The notes beneath the pieces are model-generated. The model saw only the letters and a program-made list of their open reading frames with translations. It did not search any database and had not been told where the DNA came from. DNA of 64,000 nucleotides from Rostratula benghalensis (taxonomy: Eukaryota; Chordata; Aves; Charadriiformes; Rostratulidae). Shown here piece by piece: positions 40,484-55,119 of this stretch (the stretch's first letter is position 1; each line of letters begins with the position of its first letter). The stretch covers positions 3,013,329 through 3,077,328 of the forward strand of contig VXAI01000015.1 in the NCBI GenBank assembly GCA_013399305.1, in the 5' to 3' direction. The position numbers and the translations under genes were made by a program.

Positions 40484-43400
40484 AGCCTGAAAAGAGGCGT
40501 GAGGCTATTTATGCCATTTACAGTGGGATGAAAGAAACACACCTCAAAGTGCATGCTTCGAGTGCAAGAGCTAATGAACTGTGTTTCCATCACCAGTTTC
40601 TTTGGATTTATCCTTAATCTGGCTATATACACTAGTTTCAATAAAGCATCTCCCTTTAAGTAAGCCAATCATTTTTCCCAGGATATGAAACCCATTTTCT
40701 GTCTCATTTTTTCCTTGCCTTTCCAAGGCCTTATGTGATAAAGTGCTGAGTACTGCTGCTGCCTGCAGACTTATGAAGCTTCTGGTCCCTCTGCCAAGCT
40801 GGAGCAATAGTGCTCAGTGCAAGCAAATTCTTCAGAACTTCATTGTGCCTGGTGAACAGCTCAGATGCTGCCTCCTGCCAAAAGCATAAGCCTTAAGGCA
40901 CCAGCGTGTGACTGCGGAGCAGCAGGTAGAGTTTGGTATCTTCCATGTGATGCTGGAGCTAATTTCCTTCATGATTTGCCCCACCAGGGTTGTAGGCACT
41001 TTGCTCGTGCCCCTACAGCAAAGCCCTGGAGTGGAAGGAGCAAATCCAGCAGGTCTCACCCTCTAAAGGACCCGTGCACATCACTGAAAAAAGCTTGCAA
41101 TGGTCACAGTCTGAATCAGCTCTGGAGTATCCATCACATCAGTCAGTGCTGGGGCAGCAGTTAAGGAGGTTATCAGAGTGCTGGCCATCAAGGGGCCACA
41201 GGACACTGACAGTTCCCCACTTTTCTGGTAAGTCACAGCATCTGTTCATCAGGATCTTGGAAATGAGTTGCACTTGGTGCCAAGATTTCCAGACCTGCCA
41301 CGTTGCTGTCACATAATGATAATTAAATGACTGTGGAAATATTTTTTTTTTTAATCTCTCTCAGCCACTCAACCTTTAAAAATACTCTTGATGCCAGTGG
41401 AACTTTGCCTGGGAACTTGCACGCTTTCACCCTCCTCTTCTGGTCACCTCCTGCACTTGGACGCAGGCAGTGAGGATGTTGGATGGAGTGCTAACAGACC
41501 AGCAAGCTCTTCCAGCTGCTTTACCTCATTTCTGACCATTTCTTATACCCCTGCACCACCAAACAGGAAGGTTAAATTGCTGCCCAGTTTCTTTGCCATG
41601 TGTCTCAGCACCTGCCACCCACCATTACAAACCAATGTTTCTTCCATCACCTGCTTGAACTTCAGCTTCAAATTCCCCCAACTCCAGGGAGCAGAAAAGG
41701 GTGCTTTGTCAAGAACATGCATTGCTTTTATCTGCAGGGAGCTGAAAGCAATTTTATTAGACTTTTTACTCATGTTTTCAAGATTTAAGAGTTTGATTCA
41801 AAATTTTACTGTTTTCCATAAATAAGCCTCAGCTTCCCCATGACAAGAAAAAGCCTTTATCAGAAACCCAAAGGGTGGTTCCACACAAACCTCTCTTCCT
41901 TCCTCTAGTAGCTAGCTCATCTTTAGGAAAAATAATTCATTTTAATTAACTTGAGGAACATACTTAAACTGGACATGAGAACTAAAACTCATTATTCCTG
42001 ATGTTATTCCAGGACATCATCAAGGTTATGGTTCACACTGGAATTTTACTCCTTCATCCACATAGGACAGCACGAGGCAGGAGGAGAGCCTATAAGAATA
42101 AGGTTTGACATTCAGAGCCCATATGGAAGGTAACCACCATGTAGTGGTCAGGCACAGCTGTGTCTGATACGGGCTACAAGCACTGCAGCCCAGCAGTGCT
42201 CAGTGGCCACCACACTGTCACCAGTCCTGTGTATGATCTGCTACTGCCTAGGTCAGGACTATGGGGCTGATGACTTTCCTCATGTTCTCCTTGCGCTTTT
42301 TGTGAATTCAGAAATTTCAGCAGCCAGGAGGAGGTGTGAGTTTTTGTCTGCCAGCTCTTCTGAATTGGCTGGTGTCTCTTGGGCTCCAAGTGCAGGAACC
42401 TGAGCCTGCTCCTCAGCCCGTGTTCAGCTGGGTGTTCTCACCAGCTGGCAAATGACCAAAATTATTTGCCAGGAATATTTCTTAGCTCAAGACAGCCCTG
42501 CAATGGTGAACCTGCCAGCACTGTGTGCTGGCAAAAGGCAGGTTACCCAGGGAACTGCTGCACAGAGCTTGTTTATTGAGGTGCTGCAAATAGGTCAAGG
42601 ATGTGGCCCCTGTACAAAGGCAGCTAATTAAATGTACAAATCCAATAAAAATAAATATGCCACTTTAATATGCAAGTCCTGCTGTTCCCAAAGATAATGG
42701 GATGCGAGTCAGTTGCTGTAGCTACCACAATAATGGCAAAGAAGCCAGGCTAGCCCCCTGGAAGAAATAACTTCACCATCCAGTCCTGCTCCAACCCATG
42801 CTGCCGTCAGCTTCCCCCAGCTGCTGCCTTGGTGCTGGCTTTATGGGTTGTGTGAAGACAGGTAGCACTTCCCTGGCTGAAGAAGGACTCTCTTCTGCCT
42901 TATTTCCTTACTGGTTTGTCTTCAGTATGATTTTATTCACAGTGATGGATGGCTTTGTTCATTCTGGAGCTGCTGAGGGGTTTGCTGTGCGGTAGGATTG
43001 ATGCTCCCATGACTGTAGTGTGTTGGCCACCACTGGTGCTACTCTCATTTACACATGGGAAGTGAATGGGGCGTTGCAGACCTGGCAAGGGATCTGCAGA
43101 GCACCCGCTGTCCTCTGCCTCACACCAGCCCTGCATGCCCCAACACCCCTCCCGGGGCAGGGAGACGGCAGCCATGGCTTTTATCTACTATATTACAACT
43201 CAATACAGAGGGAAAAAAAACAGTCTCATTAGCTGGGTATTTGCCATTTGATGGCATCACTGTACATAGTAAGCAAAAAAAAAAAAAATTTAAAAAAATC
43301 CAAGTGGCACCTGCACTCAAAAATGAAGCTTTTCAAACTGTAAGGATAAAATGCCACCTCATGATCACCTTTTGGCTTTCTTACCACCACTGTATCCCAT

Positions 43401-44250
43401 GCCATACTGGACAGGGCTGCTTAAGGATATGAGCAAAAACCACATCCTGATGGAAAAGCTGGAGATGCAGCAGCAAAGAGCAGAGCTCTCAAGAACTATA
43501 TCCTCAATGACCACAGCAATGGGAGCTGCAAGTGCAGGTCCCGCTCCTGGTTTCTGAATTCCCATTTTGCATGGATTGACACAAACTACTGCCCCTACCT
43601 GATTTGTTTTTAGAAGCAAACAGTTGCTGTAAATGACCCTTTGTTATTGTATAGAAAGCCCAGCCCTTGCCAGACAGCAGCCAAGGTGTTGTGCAGAGCT
43701 GGCAGTGCAGCTGGTGCTCCAGACGCTCCGGAGTTTGTCCCGGTCACTTGGATGCTGGTGAGCCAAGAAAAGCCCCAGCACCCGGCAGCGAGCTCGCAGG
43801 GAAGGAAAGGCTGACTCTGCCCTGTCAGCTGTACAGAAGGAAGCCTCAGACACAATTTAAATAAACAAGCAAGCACTACTTAAAAGGAGACAAGTACAGA
43901 GATTGTCCGTGGGCAAGGATGATGGCACAGAGCATTAGTGCTGATTCATGGGCCTGTTGGCACATATAGAGTGCCTTTGTCCAATCCTTTGTCCTCTGCC
44001 TCTTGCATGCAATAAAGGTAAAATAAAGTCAAACTGTAGCTTTTAAGCCCAATTAATACAAGCTGCCAAAAAACAAGTCAATGCCTGGGCAGCCTGTAAA
44101 AACCCTTTGCCTGGGAGCTGGACGAGCCATCCACCAGCAGCGCGTTGGGGCTGCTGGCAGCTGTACAACTCACACACTTTTGGGACAAGCCACGCAGTGT
44201 GTGCGGTACCTTGGCTCTTCCCAGGCTCCAGCAGCACCCTTCAGCCCTGG

Positions 44251-44272
44251 ACAGACAGACAGACAGACAGAG
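44251..44272 (+). repeat. (ACAG)5 microsatellite
   Basis: There are five perfect ACAG units plus a partial one, within a G+C-richer segment (44090-44340) without a recognised gene. Confidence 0.9.
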
Positions 44273-45285
44273 CTGGCTCAGGTTGCTGCGAAACTCCAGG
44301 CGAGTCAGGCGTGCTGCTGGTTTGCAGCTGGTGGTCTAAGGTGGGGCATTAAAAGCCCATTAAAAAAATTTACAGTTCTCAAAATAAAGTACCTGAATTC
44401 TCTCTATTTGCCTTCACAGTAATGCCACTAGATCCAGTGGGGAGGGGGCAGGCAGGGGGAAATCCCAAACAAACAACAAAATCAATCAATGAAAGAAAGG
44501 CAAAACAAAACAGGCTCCCTCAAAATTTTTTGGAGAAAACTGAAAAGATACAATGAGATGCCAAGAATTCATATTTACAGCAATTGTATCATGTGTAGGG
44601 CATGAAATGGAGCACATCCATAGCACAGGCAAAAAATTAAACAGCAAATCGAATGCCATGATTCAATTCTCACCTAACAACGGCTGTAACAAGTACAGGA
44701 AATGGAATTCCTTGACTCAGTTGTCATGACAATACTCTTGAAAAATATCTGCCATAGGATAAACCCTCACTGCCTCCGTGTGACTGGAGCATGCACATTT
44801 CTGCTCCTCTTCCCCCCATTAATGCAGCACTTTCTTTAAAGCCAATTCCAGGACTGAACAATTACAGTCAGCTGCTGGATGCGAAGGCAGCAGATACCAA
44901 TGGTGCAGTTTATAATGCAGTTGCTCTAATTGGTTTTTGAAACTAGCACAGCATTGGGAACTCCTCAAGCTCTATCATTATACATATAATGGGCTAATCG
45001 CCACACAGTCACATTGTATCTATTTTTACTCACATTTTTCATTGCTAAGATGCTTGTTGTTAAATAGTGACAAGTACAAATGTTTATAACAGAAAAATGA
45101 AATGCAAATGCTATTGCTATGCAAAAAAACCCCCAAAAAAAGTCAATAAAACCCTCACCCTACTGTGTCCTGGTGTTCTGTTACCACTGCTTCTGTGGTG
45201 GTCTAGGATAAAAATGCAACACCTTCTTTGGAATTTAAACTGTGATTAGAGTAGGACAGCAGCTTTGGTTTATTCTTATAACTTG

Positions 45286-45321
45286 TATTATATATATAAA
45301 ATATATATAAATATAAAATAA
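45286..45321. repeat. TA-rich low-complexity tract
   Basis: This is an imperfect TATATA/ATAAATA run of about 36 bp. Confidence 0.85.
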
Positions 45322-48300
45322 GGGAAGGGGGGGTGAAGACACAAAAACCCCTGAGTGTCTCTGAGGTGCATCGCCCACTTTATTTTAGAGAAATTTAAGA
45401 GCTAACTGAAGAGCAAAGGAAAAAACCCAACATGCATGTATCCATAAGACAGCCTCCTTATTTCCTTCCCCTCATTGACTTCATAGCAAATATGCTACTA
45501 ATATTGCTTCCAAAATACTGATAAACTTTACTGGTGTGTGATTTAGCTGTTGCTGGTATGTTTACAGGGAGGGGAAGAGAGGAAAGAAGTAAAGCAGAAA
45601 CATGAGATAGGGCTGTGCTGAGTGACAGACAGGGTTTGCCCCAGAAAGAAGGAGAAATGAGGAGTCACAGAGAGCAGAGTTGGCCCAAGGTGTGTAACAG
45701 GCACGTCAGCTCCTTGACTCAGCGTCTCAAGGGCAAAATGAGGCAGAAAACCTCCCTTGGTTTAGTTCTGTAAGCACAATTCGAGTTAATTTGAGCCAAA
45801 GCAGAGGCTTTAGCATAAAGATCCCCAAATCATGCTCAAAGCAGTCCCTTATCCTCTGCAGTAGATGTCCTCATCCCTTCCCCTCACTTTTATGAGCTGC
45901 TTTACAGACACTCGGCCCAGAAGTCACCTTTCTTGCATAACCTCATCTAGCAAAAAACAAACTGCTTTAGAAAAGAGCTGGGTTGCATCTGAATTCCCGT
46001 GTAACCTGCTCAACTGAGTGCCCAGCTGGATCCTGGAGCAGCCCAGGACAGGCTCACCCTCACCTGCCACCATCTCAAGCCAGAGAGCTTCAGGCTGACC
46101 TGAGTGCAGCTGCTGAATGACCATCATTGCCAGGCAAATTGCACTGGACAAACCTCTATGTGCCCATCAGCAGGACCTTGGGGCTGCTCAGCCCATAATA
46201 TGAGGCCGGGGCAGGTACCACGCACCAGAAGGAAGGTCCAGCCCTTTTTGCTCTGAGGCTCAGATCAGGCAGCTTTACTTCTGCAGCAGCTCTCTGGAAA
46301 CATTTTGCCCAGGGATTTTTGCACTCAAGCATGGAGATGGGGAGTTGGTTAGCATTGGCCTTGTGAAGGAAAGGATGCTGGAGAGGCAGAAGCGTGTGTT
46401 ACCTCAGCCCAGGCAAAGCCCTAATACGGCACCCCAGCCCAGGTCCTGCCATCTGCCCATCTGGTTCCAAAGCTGTTTCTGAATCGCCTTGAAGAAGAGA
46501 GCATTACCATCTGATTTTCACCATCTTAAGTCCCCTAGAAGAAAAAAGACCTTCCTTTTGACATCGCTCTTGACACTCTGGCAATTGGATTATTATCACT
46601 GACATAGGTTCCTCACCAGTTATTTAATGAGGCCAAACGGGGCAGAGAGGCGATGCCTCCCAAAGCCCTGGCAATCAGTGACAGCATCTCATGGCTATTG
46701 AGCTCCTTAGGGAGAGGAACAAACACACCCCCATTAACCTGCCTCAGGTACTTACATACAAAAATCTAAGACTAATGGTAAAATATTTCTTCTTCTAATA
46801 GTTTTAATTATTTTTAACAGTAAATCCCTTCTCCCCAATTAAGTCTCTTTCCCAGCTCCTGTTGTGCTTTCACAGCCATTTTTCCTCACCTTCCTCTTTC
46901 TCCAAAGGCTGCTCTCTGGATGTTTGAGTTATCTGCAGCACCACATCAGCATAACCCCAGGGAACCGGGGTCCTCATTAATTAACTCATCCCCCTCTGTT
47001 CACTTGGCAGAGCAGCCGGCACAGCTGATGCCATCTTTTCTATACCAGCTCAGTGTAAGTGAAGGGATGGGGGTCAGAAACCCCACAGCCTGTGGTTCCT
47101 GAGCTCCTTTGTGCAAGTAGGGGCTAATTTGTTGTTATGGCCCCTTTGAAATGGGGTGAACAGGTTGCTGGCCACCTCCTCTCTTTGCCTCAGACCCAAA
47201 GCAGCAAGGGAGGAGCAGAGTGAATTACTCCTCAGTTCCACCAACATGCAAGAAGCAGTGAGGGTCCTAGAGCTGGATGAGGACCTGAGCAGTGTCTCTG
47301 CCTTTCATCTGTTTATGCACAGCTAATGTCCTTTTTTCTGTAAAGGCTGGCATAGCCATAATTATTGACTGCTGGAAAAGGCATCAACCATCGTGGTGGA
47401 CCAAAGTGGTGTCATTGCACACAGACAAATATGCTGGTTACAGATTCAGATGCATGGAAAACTTTTTAACAAGTCCCAGCAGATGAATTGCTGTTTGCAT
47501 TTGAGTAGATTGAAGCAACTTTTGGACACAACAAATGATGTATGCAAGCAACAAGACCCCCTGCTTTTTCTGTCATGAAACCCAGCGAGCGGCTTAATTC
47601 CTGCTTAAGCCAGCCCCTGATGGCTCTTTGGCAGTGTGCTTTGAAGATAAGAGCAGACAGTGCCTCAGATGACCCAAAAATATTTCATAAAGTAAGCTGA
47701 AAGTTCAAAATAAAAATTAACTGGGATTTAAATAAAAAAAAAAACCCAACCAAAACACCAAACACCCTAACCCCCAAAGTAAAAATAATCTTGCCCTTTT
47801 CTCAGATGATCTGAAACAACCTAGAGGAGAAATAATACCACACAGAAGCAGTGTCAGGCACTGCAAGGATGTGCTTGTGGTTTGGCAATATCCCACATTT
47901 TTCTTTCCCTGCTAAAAAATGAGTTGGTAGGAGCTGTAATCTGAGAGCAAAGCTTTTGCTTCAACCATTACCAGGACAGAGCTCATGTGGGAGTGCTTTC
48001 CAACAGCAAGGGAAGAAAAACCCACCAGGTTACAACAGGTGATAAATATTTCTCCAAGAAGCCACTGGTTTGGCTAAGCACAAATTACAAGATATGGGAG
48101 GTAACTGAGGAGATGGTGGAGCAGGGAGGGAGGACTGCAACCAGAAATTAAATTGTCAGCTCAACAAAAATACATCAGGTGATAAAGGTAGCATCTCCAC
48201 AGCTGTGAACGACACATGGGGCACCCTCCTCCTCCTCTCCCCCAAGGTCTGAAGGCCATCTTCTCCCCCGCCTGGGATGGGAAGGAGCTGATGCTTGGTG

Positions 48301-48794
48301 GTTTCTGGACACTTATTGGGGCATGAGCAGAGGGCAACGGCTCCCAGAAAAGCACCATCACATTAATTGGTGTGTTCCTGTTTCAGTGGGAAGGGCAGCC
48401 CCAGCATAGCTCCAGGCTGGGAAACTCTCAGCTGAAATCCCCACCAGTGGCATCTGGAAGGGGGAGCAAGGACCATCCTAGCTGGGCATCACCTGTCCCT
48501 GCAGCCCCAGCACTACAAATCACAGTGGTGCAGGCTGCAAAAAACACCCACAGGGACAAATCAGCTCAGATGGGACAACCAGAGCGTGCACCAACACACC
48601 GCCTTCAGCAAGTCCAGTTTCAAGGTCACCAGCACTGCATTCAGGCACAGCATGAGCTGGCCCGGGACAGCACTGTCGATATTAAAAGGAAACAATCCAT
48701 TAAATGTGCCTCTCAATGTCCTCTCATCCTTGCTGGTGATCTGAGCCCATCTCTGCCAGCTCTGGGAATTACTCATCAGAGTGGCACAATGTGA

Positions 48795-48806
48795 CCGACG
48801 CGTCGG
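48795..48806. repeat. 12-bp perfect CpG-rich palindrome
   Basis: CCGACGCGTCGG is a perfect palindrome with four CpGs, in a region otherwise poor in CpG. No surrounding element is recognised. Confidence 0.8.
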
Positions 48807-51800
48807 CGGTGGGGATAGCAGGCACCTGCAAGGCAGCCATTTCCTGGCCATCAAATAGACACGGATGGCTTGGCAGATCCCAAATTACAGTGCAAGTAGG
48901 AACTGAAGGTTTTACAGGAGAAATTATTATTGTCAGGGTTTTATGGGGAAAATAACCCCGTAGAATGTATTTTAAGGTAGTAGTTTAGACAGGAGCATGA
49001 TAACATCATAAACCATAAGAGGAAAACTTGAGGCATTTAAAAACATCAGAGGAAAAACAAGAGTGAATTACTGCTGTCTCGCCTTTCCTAGTTATTTGTT
49101 GTCTTAAATGATATGTGTGTGCCTGTGTGTGCATTTGTAAATATATTTCTTTAATTCTTTTTAGATAGATTTTACAAATGGAAGAGCTTACAGAGTTGCT
49201 GCATTAAACAGTAAAAAAAAGTAATCTGCGAGTGCTTACAAGCACCAGCCAGAGAGCATCAGTAAGTAACCACATCACTACAGAAGATGAAGGATGTTGT
49301 CACACAGCAACCCATCCATCTGACTGCAGCCACCAGGGTCAGCAAAATTGCCTTTGAAAACCTCCCACCTCTCCTCCCTTGTGTTTCAGAAGCCACCAGA
49401 GCCCTGCCAGAGCAGGCACCTCCATAAGTAGGTTTGATTTGTTTTGGGATCTTCTCAGCCATCCTTTCTACATCAAAACATACAAAAGCTGCATCAGCGC
49501 AGCCTGAAGAGTGAGGTGTAGGTGCCTGGTTATGGCTGAAGGCCTGCAGGGAGCTCAGGAGGATGCACCAGCACGGTGGCTTTTGCTGCCTCTGTGGAGC
49601 AACCGCAGTCCTCCAGGATGTATGTAGGAGCAGGCTGAAGTTCACCTTAAGTTGCACCACCCAGTGTCTCACACAGCACTCAGCATGGAGTCAGCCACAT
49701 GCTCCCCACAGCTGACCTGGGTTAAACTCCATATGTCCTCTGTTTATCATAATTGAATGTCATAAGCAAGTGTCCTCCAGCCAGCCTGGGAAAGGAACAC
49801 AAACGTCAGCATCTCCTGAGCCTTGTTAACCAGACACTTACACTGCATCAGGGACTTCTGAAGGAAAGCAGAAGGTCTGACTGCATGGGGAAAGGCAGGG
49901 GGAACCACCTCCTCTTTCTGAGGTGGGAGGCTGGGAGGTGGCAGAGCAGCTTATTCTAGGAGCTGCATACAGGCACAAGTGGGTTCATGGACCTGGTTTG
50001 AGCTGTTTCTTACTGGTTCACAGGGTGCTGATTGTTCCTGTTAAGGTTCATCTCAAGGCCAACACAAGGGGGATTGCCCACCATACACACATACTGGTTT
50101 CAAGCACACTGCACTGTCCTTTTGGCATTGCTGAATACAGGTAGAAAAAGGTCACTGTGGGACTGTAAGCATCCCAGGAGGGTCTGTGCCAGTAGCCGCA
50201 TGGTAAAGCGCTATTTTTCACAGATTTTAGCACTTTTGAGGAGCCAGTAGTTAGCCCTTGCCAGGCAGCATCCAGGACATTTTCTGCACTGCTGTCCAGC
50301 TTCAGTTCAAAGCTCATTTGACATTAACAGAAAAGCTCCACAGAACTGGGAAAAAGGACCTGAAAACCTGGTGTCAGCTCTGCCTGAAACACCGAGATGA
50401 GGATTTTCCAGCTTTGGCCTCATTTTCTAAACACACCTAACAACCAAGGGCAGGACAGCTTTTACCAGTGCTACAGCGTTGCTGTGAGACCAGACATCCC
50501 TGCAGTGCAGGTTGTCCCCCGGAACCATGTGGCCACAGGTTGTCCTGTATCATCTCCACAACAGCCAGCACTTTGTTCAGCACGTGATGCAGATATTTGC
50601 TTTCTTAACAGTAAAGCTAAACTATGGAAAACTATGCACATGAACTATGCAGGTCTTCATTATAATTATTTTCACAAAAATATCATAGAGCTGTCCAGGC
50701 TCTATTGGAGAGGTGTAGAAATTAGACATGGAAAAGGCCTTCAGTGACAAGTCCAAGAAAAAGACCTATTGGCTCAGGTCTCTGCTCTGCACACTGACAC
50801 AACTTCTCCAAAAGACACATCACCACAACCAAAAGCTTGTGTTTGATAAGAGAGAACATGAATGAAAGTCTAAACCATATTTCTGCAACTTTCTAGGAAG
50901 GGTTTTTTCTCTTTTTCAAAGCTATAATTAGGATCCACTCCTGTTTTAGGACTCTAGTCTAACATCTTCACTGCAAATCACTAACCAAGTGGATGGAAGT
51001 ATCTGGGTGACACAGAGAGAGGCAAAGTGATTTCACCCTTCACTGAAACTTTTGCAACTCTCCAAGGCTTCTCTCTCAAAGCCCAGCTTTGTAACTTCTG
51101 CTGGAAGCTTTGAATAACAAAATTCTACTTCTTGGTGTGGGATTCAGAGACAAAGCAGAGCAGGGTACCTCCCAAGGATGTGGAGAGCTGTCCCTTTCAA
51201 ACCCACAGGCAAAGAAGCCCAGCCAGCACGTTGTGGGCTGTCTGTGGCACGTCCCACATAAATAAATACAGCAAAGCTGATTGCAAACTCCATCAGCAGG
51301 CATTTCTAGGTGTAAAGGCAACACAGTCCCTACCCTGAGAACAGCTTTTGAGGTGGTGTAAACCAGCCTGGATGTGGATTTCAGTGGGACAGTGCTGATT
51401 TCTATCATTTAAAGCTCTATCTCGGACTATTTAATACATGGTCTCTGTTAGAGCAGCTCCCATGGTGTTACACACCCTTTCCTAGCAAACTGTCAGCCAG
51501 CAGCATGAGTTATTTCAACGGCTACATCCCTTCTGACAAAGCCTCACCATCTGCTCTACCCTCTAATTACAAATGCAGAAAACATAATTCACAATCAAAT
51601 CACATAAAAAAGGAAAGAAAATCAGCAATTAAAATGCACATTCTGCCAGGCAAATCAACCTTCCCTTCCCAGCCGTGCTGTACCTACTATTGCTCTTGCC
51701 TGTTACAGGCAGGGTCAGAATTAGTCCCGGACCACTGGAGATTTCAATCCTGCTGGTTTCACTGACAGCAGCCTTCCAGGCTTGATCTTCTCATCTACCA

Positions 51801-54800
51801 GGGACTCTCTTCAGCTCCAGCCTGCTGCTGTACTTACTGGTGACTTGCTAACCCTCAGGATCAATTTACCTTTCCAGTGTACAGACATACTGTTGTTATT
51901 TCCTGCCTCTCTCTGTGCTCCTGGCTCACAAGTCAACAAAAACTTGAGGGTTTCAGGGGAATAAGCAGGGATTGATGGTGCTGCGTTTGCCAGCAAGAAC
52001 CCCAGGCTGAATTAATCTTTGGTGCAATGTCGTTGCACTTAGTGAAGTTATCATCCACTCCGAAATGTTCATACTGAAACATACATTAACATTCAGGCAC
52101 CATTTATACTCTGTAAGTAATTCAAGCCCACAGAGGCAATTTCTTGCATGTTCAAAATTCAAAGTCTCCTTCTCTAATCAGCCTGTTAGGAAGGGATGAA
52201 ATCCACTTCTGAGGCCAGACTGAAGGGAGGTCCTTGGAGGGAAGCACCTGACTGCTGTGCCTTACTCCCACGTACCTGACTGATGAGGTTGGAGGACAGA
52301 CAGCTCTGTCAGTACGTCTGTCCCTCACTGATGCAGAGGTTTTTAGGAGCAGCCCCAATGACCATCAGGTCCCTCCCAGAGGATCAGGGTCAGCACTCTG
52401 CAGTGCTGCAGAGCTGTGGGTGGGGGGAAACTCCACCCTATTAATGTCACTCAAGGAATTCAAAGCTCTGCATCTGACATGTCTACTGAGCCCTTTCTCA
52501 TGGCACATACTCCCCCTGCCAGCCAGCACTGCAGGCTGATCTTCCCTCCCTTCCATCCCCATGCACAGCCTGCAAAAAGCTCTCTCTTTTTGGCAACGCT
52601 GAGGTTTCCCTGATGGGATCAAGGAACACCCAGCAGATGGTCTCTGCTGTCCCCTCACTATCCAGCTGCCATAAAACATGGCCATGGGAGGGGAAAGGGA
52701 TGGGACGTGCTGCCAGTCCCACTCTGGGAGATGTGGGAGATGGGAGAGCCCCACAGCACCATGACGCTCTGTCTTTTCAGGGACTTTGTCTTGTAGAGCA
52801 AAGCTCCAGCAACAAGTGAGCTGCCCCGGCCCCAACTGACACAAGGGGGCCTGGCTGGATCACATTGCTAAACAATTTCTAATTTTCCTTTGAAAATCCT
52901 GCTCTGGTAATCTTCCTCCCCTTTCTGCCTTCAAAGCACCTCCACCTTGTAAACCAGGACTTGCAGGGGTACCGTGCAGGAAAAACAAAGAACTCTTAGG
53001 AGGGCAGAGGGGATCTCTCCTCCCCATTTTCTTAATGTCCCCTGTGCCCAGCGATGAGCCAGTGCCCATCACCTATTATTGCCCAAGAAAAGTCCTTTTG
53101 TTTTAGTATCTGGAGATGAAAAAAGCCAAACAAAAGACATGTAACAAGTTATGCATTCAAAGGAGATCTTTTTAAGTGCCAAACTGCAGCAGACCTGTAG
53201 TGATGGTTATTACACAGAAACAGACACAAAACTCTAATGTAGATCAACACATTTTATCAGGCATTCAACAAAACACTGAGTCCATCCAGCTTAGCTATTA
53301 CCTTTCTACAGCTCTGAAGGATTTACCACAGTTTCAGCTTAATCTGGAATTTTATTATGTAGTTATTTTAATCTCACTTTATTTTATCACTGCTTGGAGT
53401 CCTATTATGAAAGTAAGATTGTGTTTAGATACAGCAGTGATGAATAGCATTAGAAATAGCTGAAAAAGAAACAGAATCCAGATCTGTTTTGCTATATGCA
53501 GTAGAAAACCATCAAGAGAGCCTTTATGATGCATTATAGAGCAATAAAGAGGTAGTTCCTACTGAGGGACTGGGATGAGTGTTTAATTGGATGCTTCCCT
53601 CCCTCATTATTTATCTATATGAGCTTCTCTCACCCATCACCAGATTGAAAGCCAGAAGAGACCAAGATACTATCTTCTCTGAGCCCATGGCTGAATATAG
53701 GGCATTAGCCTGATTTTTACATGTTCTTACATGCCTTTTGCTGAGTTCAGGCAGAAGGACAGACCTGCACCAGAAGATCCCTCTCCCCTTGTTTTCTGTG
53801 TAACACCGAAGACAAGGACTATCCAACTGCAGCCAGTAACCTCCTGCTGGTCAATCATCATGAGAAGGTGAATTTCACAAAAGACAGGAGGTAGACAGTG
53901 TGGGAGACAACATACCCTGTGCTCAGAGCTAACCATGCAGGCGGGGTCCCAGCAGGCCAAAACCAGCCCTGTCCCCAGGGGCAGCACTGGGGACAGAAGA
54001 GCTGGCAGGGCACATCCTACCTGCCAGCCAGCAGAGCCTCTCCTGCAGGTTCCCTGCACTGAGTCCTTGGTCTGGCCATAAGCCTTTTGGAGATGGAATT
54101 GCAGCTCAAGCTGAGGGAACCTCCAAGAGCAAGCCTGGCACTTGGGGCTGCAGGCTTTGCCCCGTTGTGATTTTGTTCAGACATCCTCCGGTGGGTGCTT
54201 TGCCACCCCAGTTCCCCAGTAAGGAATTCAGGGGAACATTAAAGATAGTCAAGTGCTCTAAAGCACAAATTTATGTCTCATCTCCCAAGATATTTAAAGT
54301 ATATTTTAAATGCTATCCTGAATCAGAATAGTTTCCTAAACTGGGACTGAAAATCTTTAGGACATACTTAAAAACATATGGATGAAACAACACATGTGGG
54401 AAGAAGTGGAGAAGGCTGTTCATTCCCATTTTTCACTTTGGGAAGAACCAGAAGGCTGTTGATGCAGCAGGGAGTTGCAGCATCAGGAAGCAAAGCATTC
54501 ACTGGCACGGACTCAGTCATTGCCATCGGTGACACACGAGTCACCTGGAACCTGGACCACAGAGGGTTGGAGTCTGCTTTATCACAGCCTGCAAGTGCAA
54601 TGCTAGGAGGAAAACTTGGCACCTTTCATTCAAAATACAACCTTTTCCACCCCTGACTTTGCAACACCCGCTGAGACAACTGCAAGAGCACCCTAGCAAG
54701 AGAAATGGAGGAGACAGGCCCAGGCACCTCACACCAAAACCACAGCCTGGCACTCTAACTTTTATTTCTTCCTTTTCCCCCCTCAGCATCCTCAGTCCTT

Positions 54801-54960
54801 CAAAGACATCTCTCCCCACAGCACAAAGGGATCACAGCGGGGCAGTTTCTTTGGCAGGTCCTCCACAGGTGGTGTCCCCCGGCTCTGGTTTGGGGGGGGT
54901 GGGATTTACTCTCCTACAGCATCCCTGAGGCTCCAGCCGGGCTGGGCACACGCATTGCCA

Positions 54961-54991
54961 GGGGGAGCAGCAGGGGTTGGGGTGGGGGGGG
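54961..54991 (+). other. Canonical G-quadruplex motif
   Basis: There are four G runs of 5, 4, 4 and 8 bases, separated by loops of 7, 2 and 1 bases. This satisfies the G3+N1-7 rule on the plus strand. Short loops predict a stable structure if the region becomes single-stranded. Confidence 0.7.
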
Positions 54992-55105
54992 CTCCTTTCT
55001 CACCCCACAGCAGCGGGGCTGAGCGATGCCTTTCCTACGGACAGAAGCTCTGGCAGGAGCCGTGTCTCGGTGACACACGGAGCACAGCACCGCGCCCGGT
55101 CTGCA

Positions 55106-55119
55106 CCGTCCTCTAGCGG
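55106..55119 (-). promoter_or_regulatory. CTCF-like binding motif
   Basis: Read on the minus strand the core is CCGCTAGAGGACGG, which fits 12 of 14 positions of the usual CTCF core CCASYAGRKGGCRS. The mismatches are G for A at position 3 and A for G at position 11. The flanks (GTGG before, TGC after) also resemble extended CTCF sites. It is a motif match made by eye, without a scored matrix. Confidence 0.35.

Larger units (their letters stand above)
40484..54880. other. Non-coding stretch between the solo LTR and the G+C-rich patch
   Basis: No exon, RNA gene or further mobile element is recognised in about 14 kb. G+C is higher than in the left half. An NF-kB-like decamer GGGAAATCCC occurs at 44457-44466. 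TAATTA-containing blocks lie at about 42590-42740, 44800-45080 and 53170-53620. The longest frames (145 codons at 41388, 159 codons at 52365-52844 minus) look accidental. Confidence 0.5.

Noticed and set aside
44457..44466. NF-kB consensus decamer GGGAAATCCC
   Set aside because: A single 10-bp match in 64 kb is expected by chance and has no supporting context.
52365..52844. 159-codon minus-strand open frame
   Set aside because: It overlaps several open frames on both strands in a G+C-richer stretch, with no motif or codon pattern pointing to a real protein.
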